A stretch of 43,457 nucleotides of DNA from JAVBSN01 sp031556525 (GCA_031556525.1 JAVBSS010000045.1:1-43457); one strand, 5' to 3'; positions 14,935 through 25,206 are shown, numbered from the stretch's first letter. The notes: generated by a model not told the origin, from the sequence alone. Translations and numbers: made by a program.

Positions 14935-15840
14935 CTACCACACATAAGGCGTATTTTGGTACACGTAATAATTGAGCCAGTTAGCATATAATGTATTAGC
15001 ATGACATCTCCATGACTTAACTGGTTTATTCTCTGGATTGTCATCCGGATAATAGTTAACTGGCACTTCTGGTTCAAGTCCTCTATCCGTATCTCTCTTA
15101 TATTCACTATCTAGAGTAACTGTATCATATTCTGGATGTCCTGTAACAAATATATTCTTTCCATCCTTAGCAACTATTAGATATGGTCCTGTTTCTTCTG
15201 AATCAGCCACTATCTCTAATCTATCATCTGCTAATACTTCTTCCCTCTTAATTTCTGTATTTCTAGATTGTGGAACATAGAAATTGTCATCAAACCCTCT
15301 TACTAGTGGTGTTTTCTTATGAAGTGGATAATGCTTGTACACTCCTGATATTTTCTTATCTAATGTATATTTCTTAATTCCATATCTATAATACAAACCT
15401 GCTTGAGCACCCCAACATATATGGAGTGTTGATGTAACATTTGTATTAGACCAATCCATTATAGTAGTTAATTCATCCCAATATTCTACTTCTTCAAATT
15501 CAAGTAGCTCAACTGGTGCTCCTGTAATTATAAGACCGTCATATTTTTTATGCTTAATATCTTCAAATGTAGCATAGAATCTTTCTAGATGTCCGTGCTT
15601 TGCATTCTTTGATTCATATGTTTCTGTTCGTATAAATGTTATATCTACCTGCAATGGTGTATTTGATAAACTTCTTAAAAGTTGAAGTTCTGTATCCTCT
15701 TTTAAAGGCATTAAGTTAAGTATAACAACTTTAAGAGGACGGATATCTTGAGCTACCGCTCTCTCTTCGTCCATTACAAATATATTTTCTTCTTCAAGTA
15801 TTTTCTTTACTGGTAAGTCATTATCTATTTTAATAGGCAT
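14935..15840 (-). CDS. metA: Homoserine O-acyltransferase MetA (probably acetyl-CoA dependent)
   Basis: First committed step of methionine synthesis: acylation of homoserine. 301 residues from the ATG at 15840, which has GAGGTG six bases upstream; the frame is open further but has no other site. The triad is Cys142 (HICWGAQAGLYY), His235 and Glu237 (TGHPEYD). Residue 111 is Glu (APVELLEFEEV); in studied MetA proteins Glu here, in place of Gly, goes with acetyl-CoA specificity, so O-acetylhomoserine is the likely product. No SAM riboswitch was seen in the 96 bases upstream. Confidence 0.95.
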   Translation of the reverse strand: MPIKIDNDLPVKKILEEENIFVMDEERAVAQDIRPLKVVILNLMPLKEDTELQLLRSLSNTPLQVDITFIRTETYESKNAKHGHLERFYATFEDIKHKKYDGLIITGAPVELLEFEEVEYWDELTTIMDWSNTNVTSTLHICWGAQAGLYYRYGIKKYTLDKKISGVYKHYPLHKKTPLVRGFDDNFYVPQSRNTEIKREEVLADDRLEIVADSEETGPYLIVAKDGKNIFVTGHPEYDTVTLDSEYKRDTDRGLEPEVPVNYYPDDNPENKPVKSWRCHANTLYANWLNYYVYQNTPYVW

Positions 15841-15870
15841 ACATTTCACCTCTGCTTTATAATATTTAAT

Positions 15871-15897
15871 GCCAGATTGATATTCTACCAATCTGAC
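15871..15897. other. Hairpin in the kinase-metA spacer
   Basis: CAGATTG (15873-15879) and CAATCTG (15889-15895) form a seven-base stem with a nine-base loop. No T-run follows on the minus strand, so it is a weak terminator or a leader structure of metA at best. Confidence 0.3.
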
Positions 15898-15936
15898 ACT
15901 AACAATTTTAACATAATATTAATTATATATCAAATA

Positions 15937-17082
15937 CTACACAAATACAGAATGCTTGTGTATACAATTAATCGTAATCTCTGTACCATCTTCGAGACTT
16001 GATTTATATTGTATTTTCCATCCATGCATCTTTATAATGTCGTGACACAGCGCCACCCCTAGTCCTTTTCCATTTATAACTTCCCTAGGTAGCTTACTAT
16101 TACTATTTATTTTCTTCAAAACTAATGGTTTTATGTAATCATTACTATTTTGAAGTATAATTTTATTTTCACTAACTGTTAATATAATTTTTCCCTCTGA
16201 ACGACTAAGATTTGATATTAGATTTAATAGCAGGCTAAGTAACAAAGTTTTATCACAACTTATATGTTCACTCTCTTTATTTGTTTGAATGTTAGGATAG
16301 TATTTCTTCAACTCAACAAAAATATCTTCTGTATATATCTTCTCCAATACGATTTCACCATCACTAATATGTTCCATAACTAACAATCTTTCAATAAGGT
16401 TATTAATATACACGGCTTCTTCATCTATCTTCTCACTGGCATACAGAATATCCTCTTGATTGATTTTTCCTATACTAATATATTGAGCATATCCTTGAAT
16501 TGTTGTAAGTGGTGTCCGTAACTCATGAGCAATATTATTAATTGGTTGATAGATTTTTTTCATGCTAATATGCAATACTATTGCAACAAATATCGATAAT
16601 ATTCCACAAATCAATAGCCAGAATATCATTTGCCTTTGGGAATTCACATACACTTCCTCAATAGATTCCATATAATATATTTTAATAATGTTATCATCTT
16701 CAAGAGTTAGATTATCACTTATCAAAATATAATGACTCTGATTTCGTTCAATAATATAACTCCCTCTATCTGTATCTGCATCTATTTCAAATGGAAATGT
16801 ATCAACCAACACATCTTCCTTCATTGTAATATAGATATATATACTTTGCTCTTTTAGGGACTCCCCATACAACAATAATTTTGTACTATTAAATGCGTTT
16901 TCTTTTACTGTAATCAAACTTTCAATTCCGTACGAAGTACTTTTCTCCATATTTATAACATGTTCACATTCTTTTTCTAAGCTTGTCTTAAATGAAAATG
17001 AGTGTACGAAAAATATACTTCCATATAATATAATTAAAAATATTGCCATTGTAAGCAAATAATTTTTCTCCCAAAGTTTCAT
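15937..17082 (-). CDS. Membrane sensor histidine kinase
   Basis: 381 residues. Transmembrane helices near residues 8-30 and 151-172 flank an extracytoplasmic sensor of ~120 residues. The H-box NIAHELRTPLTTIQGYAQ places the phospho-His at 186. The ATPase domain keeps an N-box (LLLNLISNLSRSE) and a clear G2 box (GKGLGVALCHDI), but the usual DxGxG of the G1 box is not evident: the sequence there is LQNSNDYIKP. The start overlaps the response-regulator stop by ATGA, so the pair is co-translated. The signal is unknown; the small secreted protein upstream is a candidate partner. Confidence 0.9.
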   Translation of the reverse strand: MKLWEKNYLLTMAIFLIILYGSIFFVHSFSFKTSLEKECEHVINMEKSTSYGIESLITVKENAFNSTKLLLYGESLKEQSIYIYITMKEDVLVDTFPFEIDADTDRGSYIIERNQSHYILISDNLTLEDDNIIKIYYMESIEEVYVNSQRQMIFWLLICGILSIFVAIVLHISMKKIYQPINNIAHELRTPLTTIQGYAQYISIGKINQEDILYASEKIDEEAVYINNLIERLLVMEHISDGEIVLEKIYTEDIFVELKKYYPNIQTNKESEHISCDKTLLLSLLLNLISNLSRSEGKIILTVSENKIILQNSNDYIKPLVLKKINSNSKLPREVINGKGLGVALCHDIIKMHGWKIQYKSSLEDGTEITINCIHKHSVFV

Positions 17083-17726
17083 ATTTCTAACCTATATCCC
17101 ATCTTAAAAATTGTTTTTATATAATCTCCCAAATCTAATTTTTTACGCACTCTCTGTATATGTACATCCACTGTACGAATATCCCCCTCATAGTCATACC
17201 CCCATGCCATATTCAATAATTGTTCTCTAGAAAGGGTCATATTTCTATTATCTACAAGAGCCTTCAATAGATAATATTCTTGTCTAGTAATCTCTAATTC
17301 TTCATCACCCCGAAACACTTTATAGTTAGCAAAATCAATAGTAACATCATCAATCTTAAATGTTGTTTCTTCCTTTTCATATCGCCTAAGGACTACATTA
17401 ACTCTAGCAAGAAGTTCTTGAATATTAAAAGGTTTCACTAGATAATCTTCTGCTCCGCCATTTAATCCTTTAATTCTATCCTTTATCTCACCTCTAGCTG
17501 TTACATAAATAGTAGGAATCTTATCAATCTCTTTTATAACCTCAAATCCACTCATATCTGGTAAGTTTATATCTAACAGGATTAAATCTGGAAACATTTC
17601 CTCTGCAATTAAAATACCCTCACTGCCCCTAAGGGCAGTGAGGCAATGATGTCCAGCCATAGTTAAGCATCTAACCATTAATTCACTTATTTTTGTATCA
17701 TCTTCTATAATTAAAATTGTTGCCAT
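17079..17726 (-). CDS. OmpR/PhoB family response regulator
   Basis: 215 residues. The receiver domain (1-115) has the acidic pair EDD (8-10), phospho-acceptor Asp52 (LLDINLPDMSG), Thr76 and Lys98 (VKPF). The winged-helix DNA-binding domain (about 125-215) has ITRQEYYLLKALVDNRN and the terminal VDVHIQRVRKKL recognition region. Cognate to the sensor kinase whose start codon overlaps its stop, and preceded by a small secreted-protein gene 12 bases upstream in the same operon. Confidence 0.96.
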   Translation of the reverse strand: MATILIIEDDTKISELMVRCLTMAGHHCLTALRGSEGILIAEEMFPDLILLDINLPDMSGFEVIKEIDKIPTIYVTARGEIKDRIKGLNGGAEDYLVKPFNIQELLARVNVVLRRYEKEETTFKIDDVTIDFANYKVFRGDEELEITRQEYYLLKALVDNRNMTLSREQLLNMAWGYDYEGDIRTVDVHIQRVRKKLDLGDYIKTIFKMGYRLEI

Positions 17727-17738
17727 AATAACCTCGTC

Positions 17739-18197
17739 TTACTCAGACTTTGAATGTGTAGAATTCTCAAAAGTTTCTTGATCAATTCTTGCAATCTGCT
17801 CTACAGTTAAATCCTTAACTGTTGCTTTCGCTACATCTAATCCTTCTTCTTCGCAAACGATTAGAATCATATTCTTAGACCATTTTGTTGCATTCACATC
17901 ATCTACATATGCCTCTAGAGAACTATCTCCATAATGTTCTGGAGTAGTGACATATTCATCTAGAAGTGGTACTTCTGACATCTCCAATACAATATATTCA
18001 GCAAAATCCATGCTTACCTTTGAAATCACATAATCTGCCTGTACACCATCTTCCGTAAGCGTTACATTACTGCTTTCTAATACTTGAGCTTCTACATTAC
18101 GTGTTAAAATGCTATTTCCAATACAGAAAACTCCTCCAAGTGCTAACATCATAGCTCCAACTGCAACAATACTTTTCTTAACCTTTTTCTTATACAT
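17739..18197 (-). CDS. Secreted or membrane-anchored protein of unknown function
   Basis: 152 residues. A basic N-terminus (MYKKKVKKS) and a hydrophobic segment (residues 10-32) act as signal or anchor. The remaining ~115 residues are acidic and helical and end in a Ser/Thr-rich tail. The domain contains two stretches (VSMDFAEYIVLEMSEVP, LIVCEEEGLDVAKATV) and two cysteines, one of them inside the hydrophobic N-terminal segment. I do not recognise the family. As the first gene of an operon with the OmpR regulator and sensor kinase, it may be an accessory sensor or the system's target. Confidence 0.7.
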   Translation of the reverse strand: MYKKKVKKSIVAVGAMMLALGGVFCIGNSILTRNVEAQVLESSNVTLTEDGVQADYVISKVSMDFAEYIVLEMSEVPLLDEYVTTPEHYGDSSLEAYVDDVNATKWSKNMILIVCEEEGLDVAKATVKDLTVEQIARIDQETFENSTHSKSE

Positions 18198-18312
18198 TTA
18201 ATTTCCACCTTTCTTATTTTGTGCACCATTTCATATATATGTTTTGGTTATATAAGTATTATAAATCTTAGTTATTGCAGAGTTGTAACGTGGTTTAATA
18301 TTTGTACAGATT

Positions 18313-21300
18313 TTATTTTGATAAAAATTTATCTAATACATTATAGATTTCATTGATATCAAGTGGCTTTTTGACGTAATCATTCATACCACTTTCTATA
18401 CATTTATCAAGTTCTTCCTTCATTACATGAGCTGTCATAGCTATTATTGGAACATTAGAATATGGTTTATTACTATTTCTAATTACTTTAGTTGCCTCAT
18501 GCCCATCCATAACAGGCATCATAATATCCATAAATAGCATATCAAATTCTAATTCTTCAAGTATTTCTATACCCTCCACACCGTTACTCGCTATAGTCGG
18601 GATAATTTCAAAAATCTCCATAACACCTTTCACTACTTCTTGGTTTATCTCATTATCTTCACAAATAAGAACTCTTGCATTAGGAAATACTTTATAGTTG
18701 CTATCTTCACCTTCTACAGCTTCATCACTTACTAATATTCTAGCAAGTTCTGATGGCATAAATGGTCTTTGAAGTATTTTAACACTACTTTCTCCAATTC
18801 CATCAGGCAAATCAAATTCATTTAATTGAGAAACAGACAATATCAAATTAGTATACTCACTATTATCTATAATCCACTTTATTGCTTCACCATCAGATTT
18901 ATATATAGAATCACATACAATAATACTATAGAACTTTTTGTGTTCATCAAGTACATTTTTCATTGCCTCAATAGACGATACACATACAACTGAATAATTA
19001 ATTAGGTCTAATATTTTTTCTGTATATTCTCTCATCCTTGATTCTTCTTGTATTAATAAAATCTTTTGCTCTTTACTAGCCCCATAAGTGGCAAGTTGTT
19101 CTTCAATGCTCTTACATTCATTTGCTTTAGGCAATGTAAGTTCAATTATAAATGTTGTTCCTACATTTACTTCACTCTCTATTGTAAGTTCTGCATTCAT
19201 TAATGCAATAAGCTGTCTTGTAATAGTCATGCCAAGGCCTGTGCCCTCACCAAAAGTCTTACCTTCATCATGAAATTGTTCAAATGGAGTATATATTTTA
19301 TCAATCTGCATTTTCGTCATACCCATTCCAGAATCTGATATTTCAAAAACAATTGTTGCTTCAGTATCATTAGAAGTCTGCAATTTTATATTAAGTGATA
19401 TGAAGCCCTCCCTTGTATACTTGGCTGCATTATCAAGAATGTTCTTTAGTATTTGCCATATTCTTGATTTATCGCCAACTAATTTACATGGTACGTCTTG
19501 TTCTATTACTGCCGATAGTTCTATAGGCTTTTCTCCTATTTTTTCCTCTGCAATTAGCAATGCATTTGATACAATATCTTCTAAAGAAAATTCTTCTTCT
19601 ATTAAATCAAGTTTCTCAGCCTCTATCTTAGAGAAATCAAGAATATCATTAATAATCTGCAATAAATAGTTAGCTGATCGATGAATTTTCTTAAAGGAAT
19701 CATAACTTTTTTCTCCCTTAAAACGTCTTAAGGCTAGATCCGATAATCCAATGACTGCATTCATTGGTGTTCTAATCTCATGACTCATATTCATCAAGAA
19801 ACGTCCCTTAAGCTGATTTGCTTCCTTCTCTTTATCCGCCACATTTTTCAACATTTGATTGCGTTCAACTTCTTTACTGTTATCTATATATGCCGCAACT
19901 ATACAAGTTTCTTCATTATATATAACATGATTAGCTCTAATTGCTGCATCAAAACATTTACCATCACAAGCATATGCTGCCATTTCAAATATTCTTGTTT
20001 CATTAGAAGAGATTATTAAATCTATGTTTTTACCAATTTCATTTTCTATTTCTTCATTAATTATTTGAGATGGTGTGTGTAACTTTCTTACATTTATACC
20101 TATCATATTTCTTTTATTAGAAAATCCAAACATCTGACCACTAGCAGAGTTTGTATATATAATTTTTCTAGTATGTGGATTAAATAATATAATTGCTATT
20201 GGTACAATATCAATTATTTTTTTAAACTCACCTTGTGTATATCTAATCATTTGGTCTTTTTCATATATCTTTTTGTTTCTATTTCCTACTACTTTAAAAA
20301 AGAATATAGATCCAATAATAGTTATAAATGCAACGATTATTGATGTTATTGTAAAATAATAAGCTGTAGGATTAGATTCTTTAAAAGACATAGGGACATT
20401 AGTTATTATTGAACCTTCAGGCAAGTCTTTTTCTGAAATTCCTCTTTTACTAAGCTCATCATAATCAAACATCCATATGCCTGATTCATTATTATCATCA
20501 TATGGTATTTCTAATATTTCCTTACCATCAAAATACTCAAGTACCATATTGGCTACTTTTTCACTTTGATATTCAGGTAAATCATAACAACCACCAAAGT
20601 GTCCATATCCATGAGATGTTCCATAAAGTCCAAATACAGGTAAATCTACCGCTTGATTCATCTGCGAATAAAATACTGATAAATCAGTATAAGTATCATT
20701 TCCATCAATATAGTACATACCTGTAAGTATTAATGTATTTTCGGGTAATTCAGATAAATCTTTTACTAATTCCTCTGTTGTTATATTTTCATTATATATA
20801 AACTTTACATTATCATTAAAATCTTCTGTTTGTTCATTTATTAGTTGTTTCCATACTGTGCCTAACTCTGTATAATCATTTATTACATAAATTTGTTCCG
20901 TATCAGGAAATAATTCTAACATTTCTTTAATAGTTTCCTTTATTGGAATATATTCATAAACACCTGTAATCTTATCTTTTGGTATAGTAATAATATTTTC
21001 TTCGGTTACCTTTTCAACACCACAAAAAAATACAGGTTTATCATTAAATAAATATTGATAATTACTTTGAACAAAATCAAAAGCATATTTATCTGAAACT
21101 ATAATTGCATCAAAATCTACATTATGCAAAATAGCTCTAATTGATTTTATCGCTATTTTATCTCTTTGACTTGTATCTAATATACGTCTACCATTTAATG
21201 CTATCGTAGAAAGTGTTATAGTATTATTAGTTTCTAAAGTGTTTTTAATACTTTCTACCATCGTCCGTTCCCATAATGATTCTGAAGAATATGAAGTTAT

Positions 21301-22047
21301 CAGCAATACATTCTTATTATCTCCATGTTGCATATAAGTACCATTATATATAGCATTATAGGTACCATCTTCTTTCATTTCATCTATAGTTTTCTCAAGT
21401 TCTGGAATTAAGTATGCATATTCTTTATTTAAATATGGGCATGAATAAGTATAATCAAGAATACCTACTTTTTTAATGCTCTCTGGAATAACTAACTCTT
21501 CCTCAATAGTACGTGTCATAACTGCTACATCACACTCACCATTTTCTAGAGCCTCTATCAATTGAGTCCAATTATCATATCTTATATGCTCTTTAATGTT
21601 TGAAGGTAAATTGTTTTCTATGTGATATTTTTGATAGAGAGTTCCAACACGAAGTCCTGATAGATCCTCCCATTTATTCATGTTATAGCTTTCATCTATT
21701 TTAGAAAACGCTTCAAAATATACTTTTGTCACATAAGAATCAACCATGACTAGATTCTCATATTTTTCCTCTAATCCTGGTCCTTGTACTAATAACCCAT
21801 TCAACTCACCAGAATCAGCGCTGACAATAGCCGTTGTCATTCCTGACGTCTCAAATACTGCATTATACCCCATCCTCTTAAATGCTTGATATACCACTCT
21901 TTCTGTAGCAATTTGATTATCAAAGGAAACTCCAATATAAATAGTCTTTTCTTTTGTGTCATCTTCATTTTCTTTAGCGAAAACACTAAAAGGAAAAGCT
22001 GTTAATAATATTATTAAGCTTAACAAAAAACATTTTATTTTTTTCAT
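18313..22047 (-). CDS. Hybrid sensor histidine kinase with two periplasmic-binding-like sensor domains
   Basis: 1244 residues. Order: signal peptide (1-24); an SBP_bac_3-like domain (about 34-240); an ABC_sub_bind-like domain starting NVLLITSYSSESLWERT (about 246-515); transmembrane helix (564-586); PAS domain (about 605-725); HisKA with phospho-His756 (MSHEIRTPMNAVIG); HATPase with N-box (870s), DSGMGM and GTGLGM; a degenerate receiver (about 993-1105); and a canonical receiver (1124-1243) with Asp1174 (MDIMMPVMDG) and Lys1227. In the degenerate receiver QEES replaces the acidic pair and Arg replaces the conserved Lys (QRPF). It probably senses two extracellular ligands. Monocistronic, between ligA and the secreted-protein operon. 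Confidence 0.92.
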   Translation of the reverse strand: MKKIKCFLLSLIILLTAFPFSVFAKENEDDTKEKTIYIGVSFDNQIATERVVYQAFKRMGYNAVFETSGMTTAIVSADSGELNGLLVQGPGLEEKYENLVMVDSYVTKVYFEAFSKIDESYNMNKWEDLSGLRVGTLYQKYHIENNLPSNIKEHIRYDNWTQLIEALENGECDVAVMTRTIEEELVIPESIKKVGILDYTYSCPYLNKEYAYLIPELEKTIDEMKEDGTYNAIYNGTYMQHGDNKNVLLITSYSSESLWERTMVESIKNTLETNNTITLSTIALNGRRILDTSQRDKIAIKSIRAILHNVDFDAIIVSDKYAFDFVQSNYQYLFNDKPVFFCGVEKVTEENIITIPKDKITGVYEYIPIKETIKEMLELFPDTEQIYVINDYTELGTVWKQLINEQTEDFNDNVKFIYNENITTEELVKDLSELPENTLILTGMYYIDGNDTYTDLSVFYSQMNQAVDLPVFGLYGTSHGYGHFGGCYDLPEYQSEKVANMVLEYFDGKEILEIPYDDNNESGIWMFDYDELSKRGISEKDLPEGSIITNVPMSFKESNPTAYYFTITSIIVAFITIIGSIFFFKVVGNRNKKIYEKDQMIRYTQGEFKKIIDIVPIAIILFNPHTRKIIYTNSASGQMFGFSNKRNMIGINVRKLHTPSQIINEEIENEIGKNIDLIISSNETRIFEMAAYACDGKCFDAAIRANHVIYNEETCIVAAYIDNSKEVERNQMLKNVADKEKEANQLKGRFLMNMSHEIRTPMNAVIGLSDLALRRFKGEKSYDSFKKIHRSANYLLQIINDILDFSKIEAEKLDLIEEEFSLEDIVSNALLIAEEKIGEKPIELSAVIEQDVPCKLVGDKSRIWQILKNILDNAAKYTREGFISLNIKLQTSNDTEATIVFEISDSGMGMTKMQIDKIYTPFEQFHDEGKTFGEGTGLGMTITRQLIALMNAELTIESEVNVGTTFIIELTLPKANECKSIEEQLATYGASKEQKILLIQEESRMREYTEKILDLINYSVVCVSSIEAMKNVLDEHKKFYSIIVCDSIYKSDGEAIKWIIDNSEYTNLILSVSQLNEFDLPDGIGESSVKILQRPFMPSELARILVSDEAVEGEDSNYKVFPNARVLICEDNEINQEVVKGVMEIFEIIPTIASNGVEGIEILEELEFDMLFMDIMMPVMDGHEATKVIRNSNKPYSNVPIIAMTAHVMKEELDKCIESGMNDYVKKPLDINEIYNVLDKFLSK

Positions 22048-22108
22048 AAAATCTCCTTGCCTTATAAATAATTATTGTCACGCAATAACATTTAATAGTA
22101 TTTTTTCT

Positions 22109-24061
22109 TTAGTCGTATAATTTCATAAAATCTTCTTCACTTATAATAGGCACTCCCAATTCTTTTGCCTTCTTATTCTTAGATGAGTTAGATAACACAT
22201 CATTGTTAATTAAATAATCTGTCTTAGAAGTAACTGAACCCGTTACTTTTCCGCCCTTACTTTCGATTAGTTCTTTAACTTCATTTCGATTAGCAAAATG
22301 CTCTACTGAACCAGTAACAACAAAATTCTTCCCTTCAAATACCCTTGCTGATGTATCTTCAATAACTTTTTCAAATTCTACCTCTTTTAATAATTCATCA
22401 ACTATATAATTATTATGCTCATCGGCGAAATATTCTACAAAAGATTTTCCTATAACTTCTCCAATACCATCAATTACCAATAAGCTATCAATAGAAGTAT
22501 TTCTTATACTATCAAAATCATATCCAAATTCTTTGCAGATAACCTTTGCATTTGATAATCCAATATTTAAAATACCTAGTCCATATATAAACTTAGCCAT
22601 ATTTACAACTCTAACATTATTAATAGCTTTTATTAGCTTGTTGTATGATTTTTCTCCAAAGCCTTCCATTACAACTATTTCAGATTCATATCGACTAATT
22701 CTATATATGTCATATAATTCTTCTAAAAATCCTGCTTCAATAAATTTATCTATTGTCGCTTCTGATAATCCATCTATATTAACTGCATTTCTAGATACAA
22801 AATGAGCAAACAATTTACTCTTTTTGGCACTACAAAAAGGATTACTACAATATAGGGCACGAACACCATTAGCATCTTTAATTTCCGTATTACCCTCACA
22901 AGTAGGACATCTATCTGGTGGCACAATTCCACCACTTCTTGTTATATTTTCTGCCACTTGAGGTATTATCATATTAGCTTTATATACTGTTATCTCATCG
23001 CCTATTCCTAGTGCTAGTGCCTCTACTATACTTACATTATGAAGACTTGCTCTACTTACACTAGTGCCTTCTAGCTCTACTGGTTCAAACACTGCTACTG
23101 GATTAATAAGTCCAGTTCTTGAAGGACTCCATTCTATTCTAGTTAGATGTGTTGTCGCTAATTCATCTGCCCATTTGAATGCTATAGAATCCCTTGGAAA
23201 CTTAGAAGTTCTTCCTAAACTTTTACCATAATCAACGTCATCATACATAAGTACTAATCCGTCAGAAGGAAAATCATTGTCTGGAATTCTATTTGCAAAA
23301 TCCATTACCGTATCAGGTAATATTTCAGCGTTAACTTTTACATATTCAACTATATCAAATCCCATACCTGCTAGCCACTCTAGTCTATTAACAAAAGAAC
23401 CACCAAAATCTACATCATTAACATCAACTAGATTAAATGCAAAGAAATGCACATTACGTTTTGCAGTTATCTCATTATTAAGCTGTCTAACTGATCCACT
23501 ACATAGGTTTCGTGGATTCTTATATTTGGAATCCACATCCTCTATTAAGTCATTTATCTTATTAAAATCAGAGTATTTTATTACGGCCTCTCCTCTGATT
23601 ATAAGTTCACCTTTGTATGGTATTCTCTTAGGCAAATTTCTAAATGTTTTAGCGTTATTAGTAATAACCTCACCTACTTCGCCATCACCTCTAGTTACAG
23701 CCTTGTATAATTCTCCATCTCTATAGGTTATAACAACTGTTAATCCATCTAATTTCCATGATAGCACACCTTCTTTATCTCCAAGCCATGCTGCTAGATT
23801 TCCAATATCCTTAGTTTTATCAAGAGATAACATAGGTGAAGAATGAGCTTCTTTTTCTAGTTCACTAAGTATTTCATAACCAACATTAATAGTGGGACTG
23901 TTTGATAGTACTATTCCCGATTCTTTTTCTAACTCAGTTAGTTCATCATATAGTTTATCATATTCAAGATTAGACATTATCTCTCTGTCTTCTTGATAAT
24001 AAGCTTTCCCTGCCTCGTTAAGAATATCAATTAATTCTTTTATTCTATCAATTTTGCTCAT
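22109..24061 (-). CDS. ligA: NAD-dependent DNA ligase
   Basis: Seals nicks in replication and repair using NAD. 650 residues, near the usual ~670. The N-terminal Ia domain (YYQEDREIMSNLEYDKLYDEL) precedes the adenylation motif KLDG with Lys103. Then come the OB fold (GTSVSRASLHN), a Cys4 zinc finger (CPTC and CSNPFC), helix-hairpin-helix repeats and a C-terminal BRCT domain (from about residue 575, FEGKNFVVTGSV). The motif region around FKWADELATTHLTRIEW departs from the common YKFPAEEATT type, so this could be a second, divergent LigA; one cannot tell from a window. Confidence 0.95.
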   Translation of the reverse strand: MSKIDRIKELIDILNEAGKAYYQEDREIMSNLEYDKLYDELTELEKESGIVLSNSPTINVGYEILSELEKEAHSSPMLSLDKTKDIGNLAAWLGDKEGVLSWKLDGLTVVITYRDGELYKAVTRGDGEVGEVITNNAKTFRNLPKRIPYKGELIIRGEAVIKYSDFNKINDLIEDVDSKYKNPRNLCSGSVRQLNNEITAKRNVHFFAFNLVDVNDVDFGGSFVNRLEWLAGMGFDIVEYVKVNAEILPDTVMDFANRIPDNDFPSDGLVLMYDDVDYGKSLGRTSKFPRDSIAFKWADELATTHLTRIEWSPSRTGLINPVAVFEPVELEGTSVSRASLHNVSIVEALALGIGDEITVYKANMIIPQVAENITRSGGIVPPDRCPTCEGNTEIKDANGVRALYCSNPFCSAKKSKLFAHFVSRNAVNIDGLSEATIDKFIEAGFLEELYDIYRISRYESEIVVMEGFGEKSYNKLIKAINNVRVVNMAKFIYGLGILNIGLSNAKVICKEFGYDFDSIRNTSIDSLLVIDGIGEVIGKSFVEYFADEHNNYIVDELLKEVEFEKVIEDTSARVFEGKNFVVTGSVEHFANRNEVKELIESKGGKVTGSVTSKTDYLINNDVLSNSSKNKKAKELGVPIISEEDFMKLYD

Positions 24062-24177
24062 ATCATACCTCGCTTCTCAATTTTCTTACCTATTCTTCAT
24101 CTTAATCCACCATATATTAAGATGTTTATACAGATACACTAATACTTATGTTATATACCGATATTAAGTATATATCA

Positions 24178-24912
24178 CTATTTTTTCATATCATCCTTTA
24201 TAAGTTTCATTAGGCTAGCTACTTCTTCTCTTGTTAAATCTCTATATTCACCTACTGGCAAATCACCTAGTTCAATATTCATAACTCTAACTCTTTTAAG
24301 ACTTGTTACTCTATATCCTAATTTCTCACACATACGTCTAATCTGTCTTTTTAGTCCTTGGGTTAGTATTATTCCAAATGTTTTATTACCTATCTTTCTT
24401 ACCTTACATGGTTTTGTAACCCATGATTGATCAAGATCTTTATCTGTAATCTTAACACCCTTACTCATATTTTCTAAGAATTCTGCAGTTATATCCCTAC
24501 CTACTGTAACAATATACTCTTTCTCATGTTCATTCTTTGATTTAGTAATTGCATTAGTTATCTCTCCATTATTCGTAAATAACATAAGACCTTCTGAATC
24601 CTTATCCAATCTTCCTATATACTGTAATCTAGTCTTATAATTAATATAATCCATTACATTACTCTTATCACCACGATGAGCTGTACAAGTAATTCCTCTT
24701 GGCTTGTTAAATGCTAATAATATAAGGTCATTTTGTTGTTTAATTAACTTTTCTCCAACCTTTACCTCATCACCTTTAAATACCTTAGTTCCTACAGTTG
24801 CTACTTCTCCATTAATAGTAACTTTTTTTCTCTCAATAAACTCATCTGCTTTTCTTCTAGAGCAAAATCCAGCCTCGCTCAAATATTTGTTAAGTCTAGT
24901 TCCTTCTGACAT
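24178..24912 (-). CDS. RsuA/RluF-family rRNA pseudouridine synthase
   Basis: 244 residues. The N-terminal S4 RNA-binding domain (TRLNKYLSEAGFCSRRKADE) precedes a catalytic domain with Asp103 in GRLDKDSEGLMLFTNNG and a C-terminal KRQIRRMCEKLGYRV. The layout fits RluF-type 23S rRNA (U2604) synthases. The start is the ATG at 24912 after GGAG; the frame opens 23 codons earlier but that part looks non-coding. Monocistronic. The exact uridine is inferred from similarity. Confidence 0.88.
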   Translation of the reverse strand: MSEGTRLNKYLSEAGFCSRRKADEFIERKKVTINGEVATVGTKVFKGDEVKVGEKLIKQQNDLILLAFNKPRGITCTAHRGDKSNVMDYINYKTRLQYIGRLDKDSEGLMLFTNNGEITNAITKSKNEHEKEYIVTVGRDITAEFLENMSKGVKITDKDLDQSWVTKPCKVRKIGNKTFGIILTQGLKRQIRRMCEKLGYRVTSLKRVRVMNIELGDLPVGEYRDLTREEVASLMKLIKDDMKK

Positions 24913-25206
24913 ATTTATCTCCATTCTTATATAGATTATTACACTTGTTTTATTTGTTGAACATACTACGTATAATACCATATTCTTGTATTTCTGTATA
25001 TAAACTTAGCCTACTATAAACCAATTTGTTTTGATTATTATATCTACTTTTATTTAGCTATTCCTATATGTTATTCAAATACATACATCTCAACTATTTA
25101 GTTTCTTAAAACAATTTTATATTTTTCACCTCTAAATATATATCAGTAATTTTAATTAAGTTTTTATGCTTTAACAAGGATTTTTTAATTTTTTTTCAAA
25201 AAATAC
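24913..25206. other. AT-rich intergenic region between divergent genes
   Basis: I see no further gene here. Poor promoter candidates for the pseudouridine synthase exist on the minus strand (TATTAT near 24978-24983), none convincing. Confidence 0.4.

Noticed and set aside
14916..15107. 63-codon minus-strand frame overlapping metA
   Set aside because: Alternate frame within metA with no similarity to a protein and no ribosome site.
15841..15936. Possible SAM riboswitch or T-box before metA
   Set aside because: The spacer is under 100 bases and shows only one short hairpin, with none of the conserved motifs of either class.
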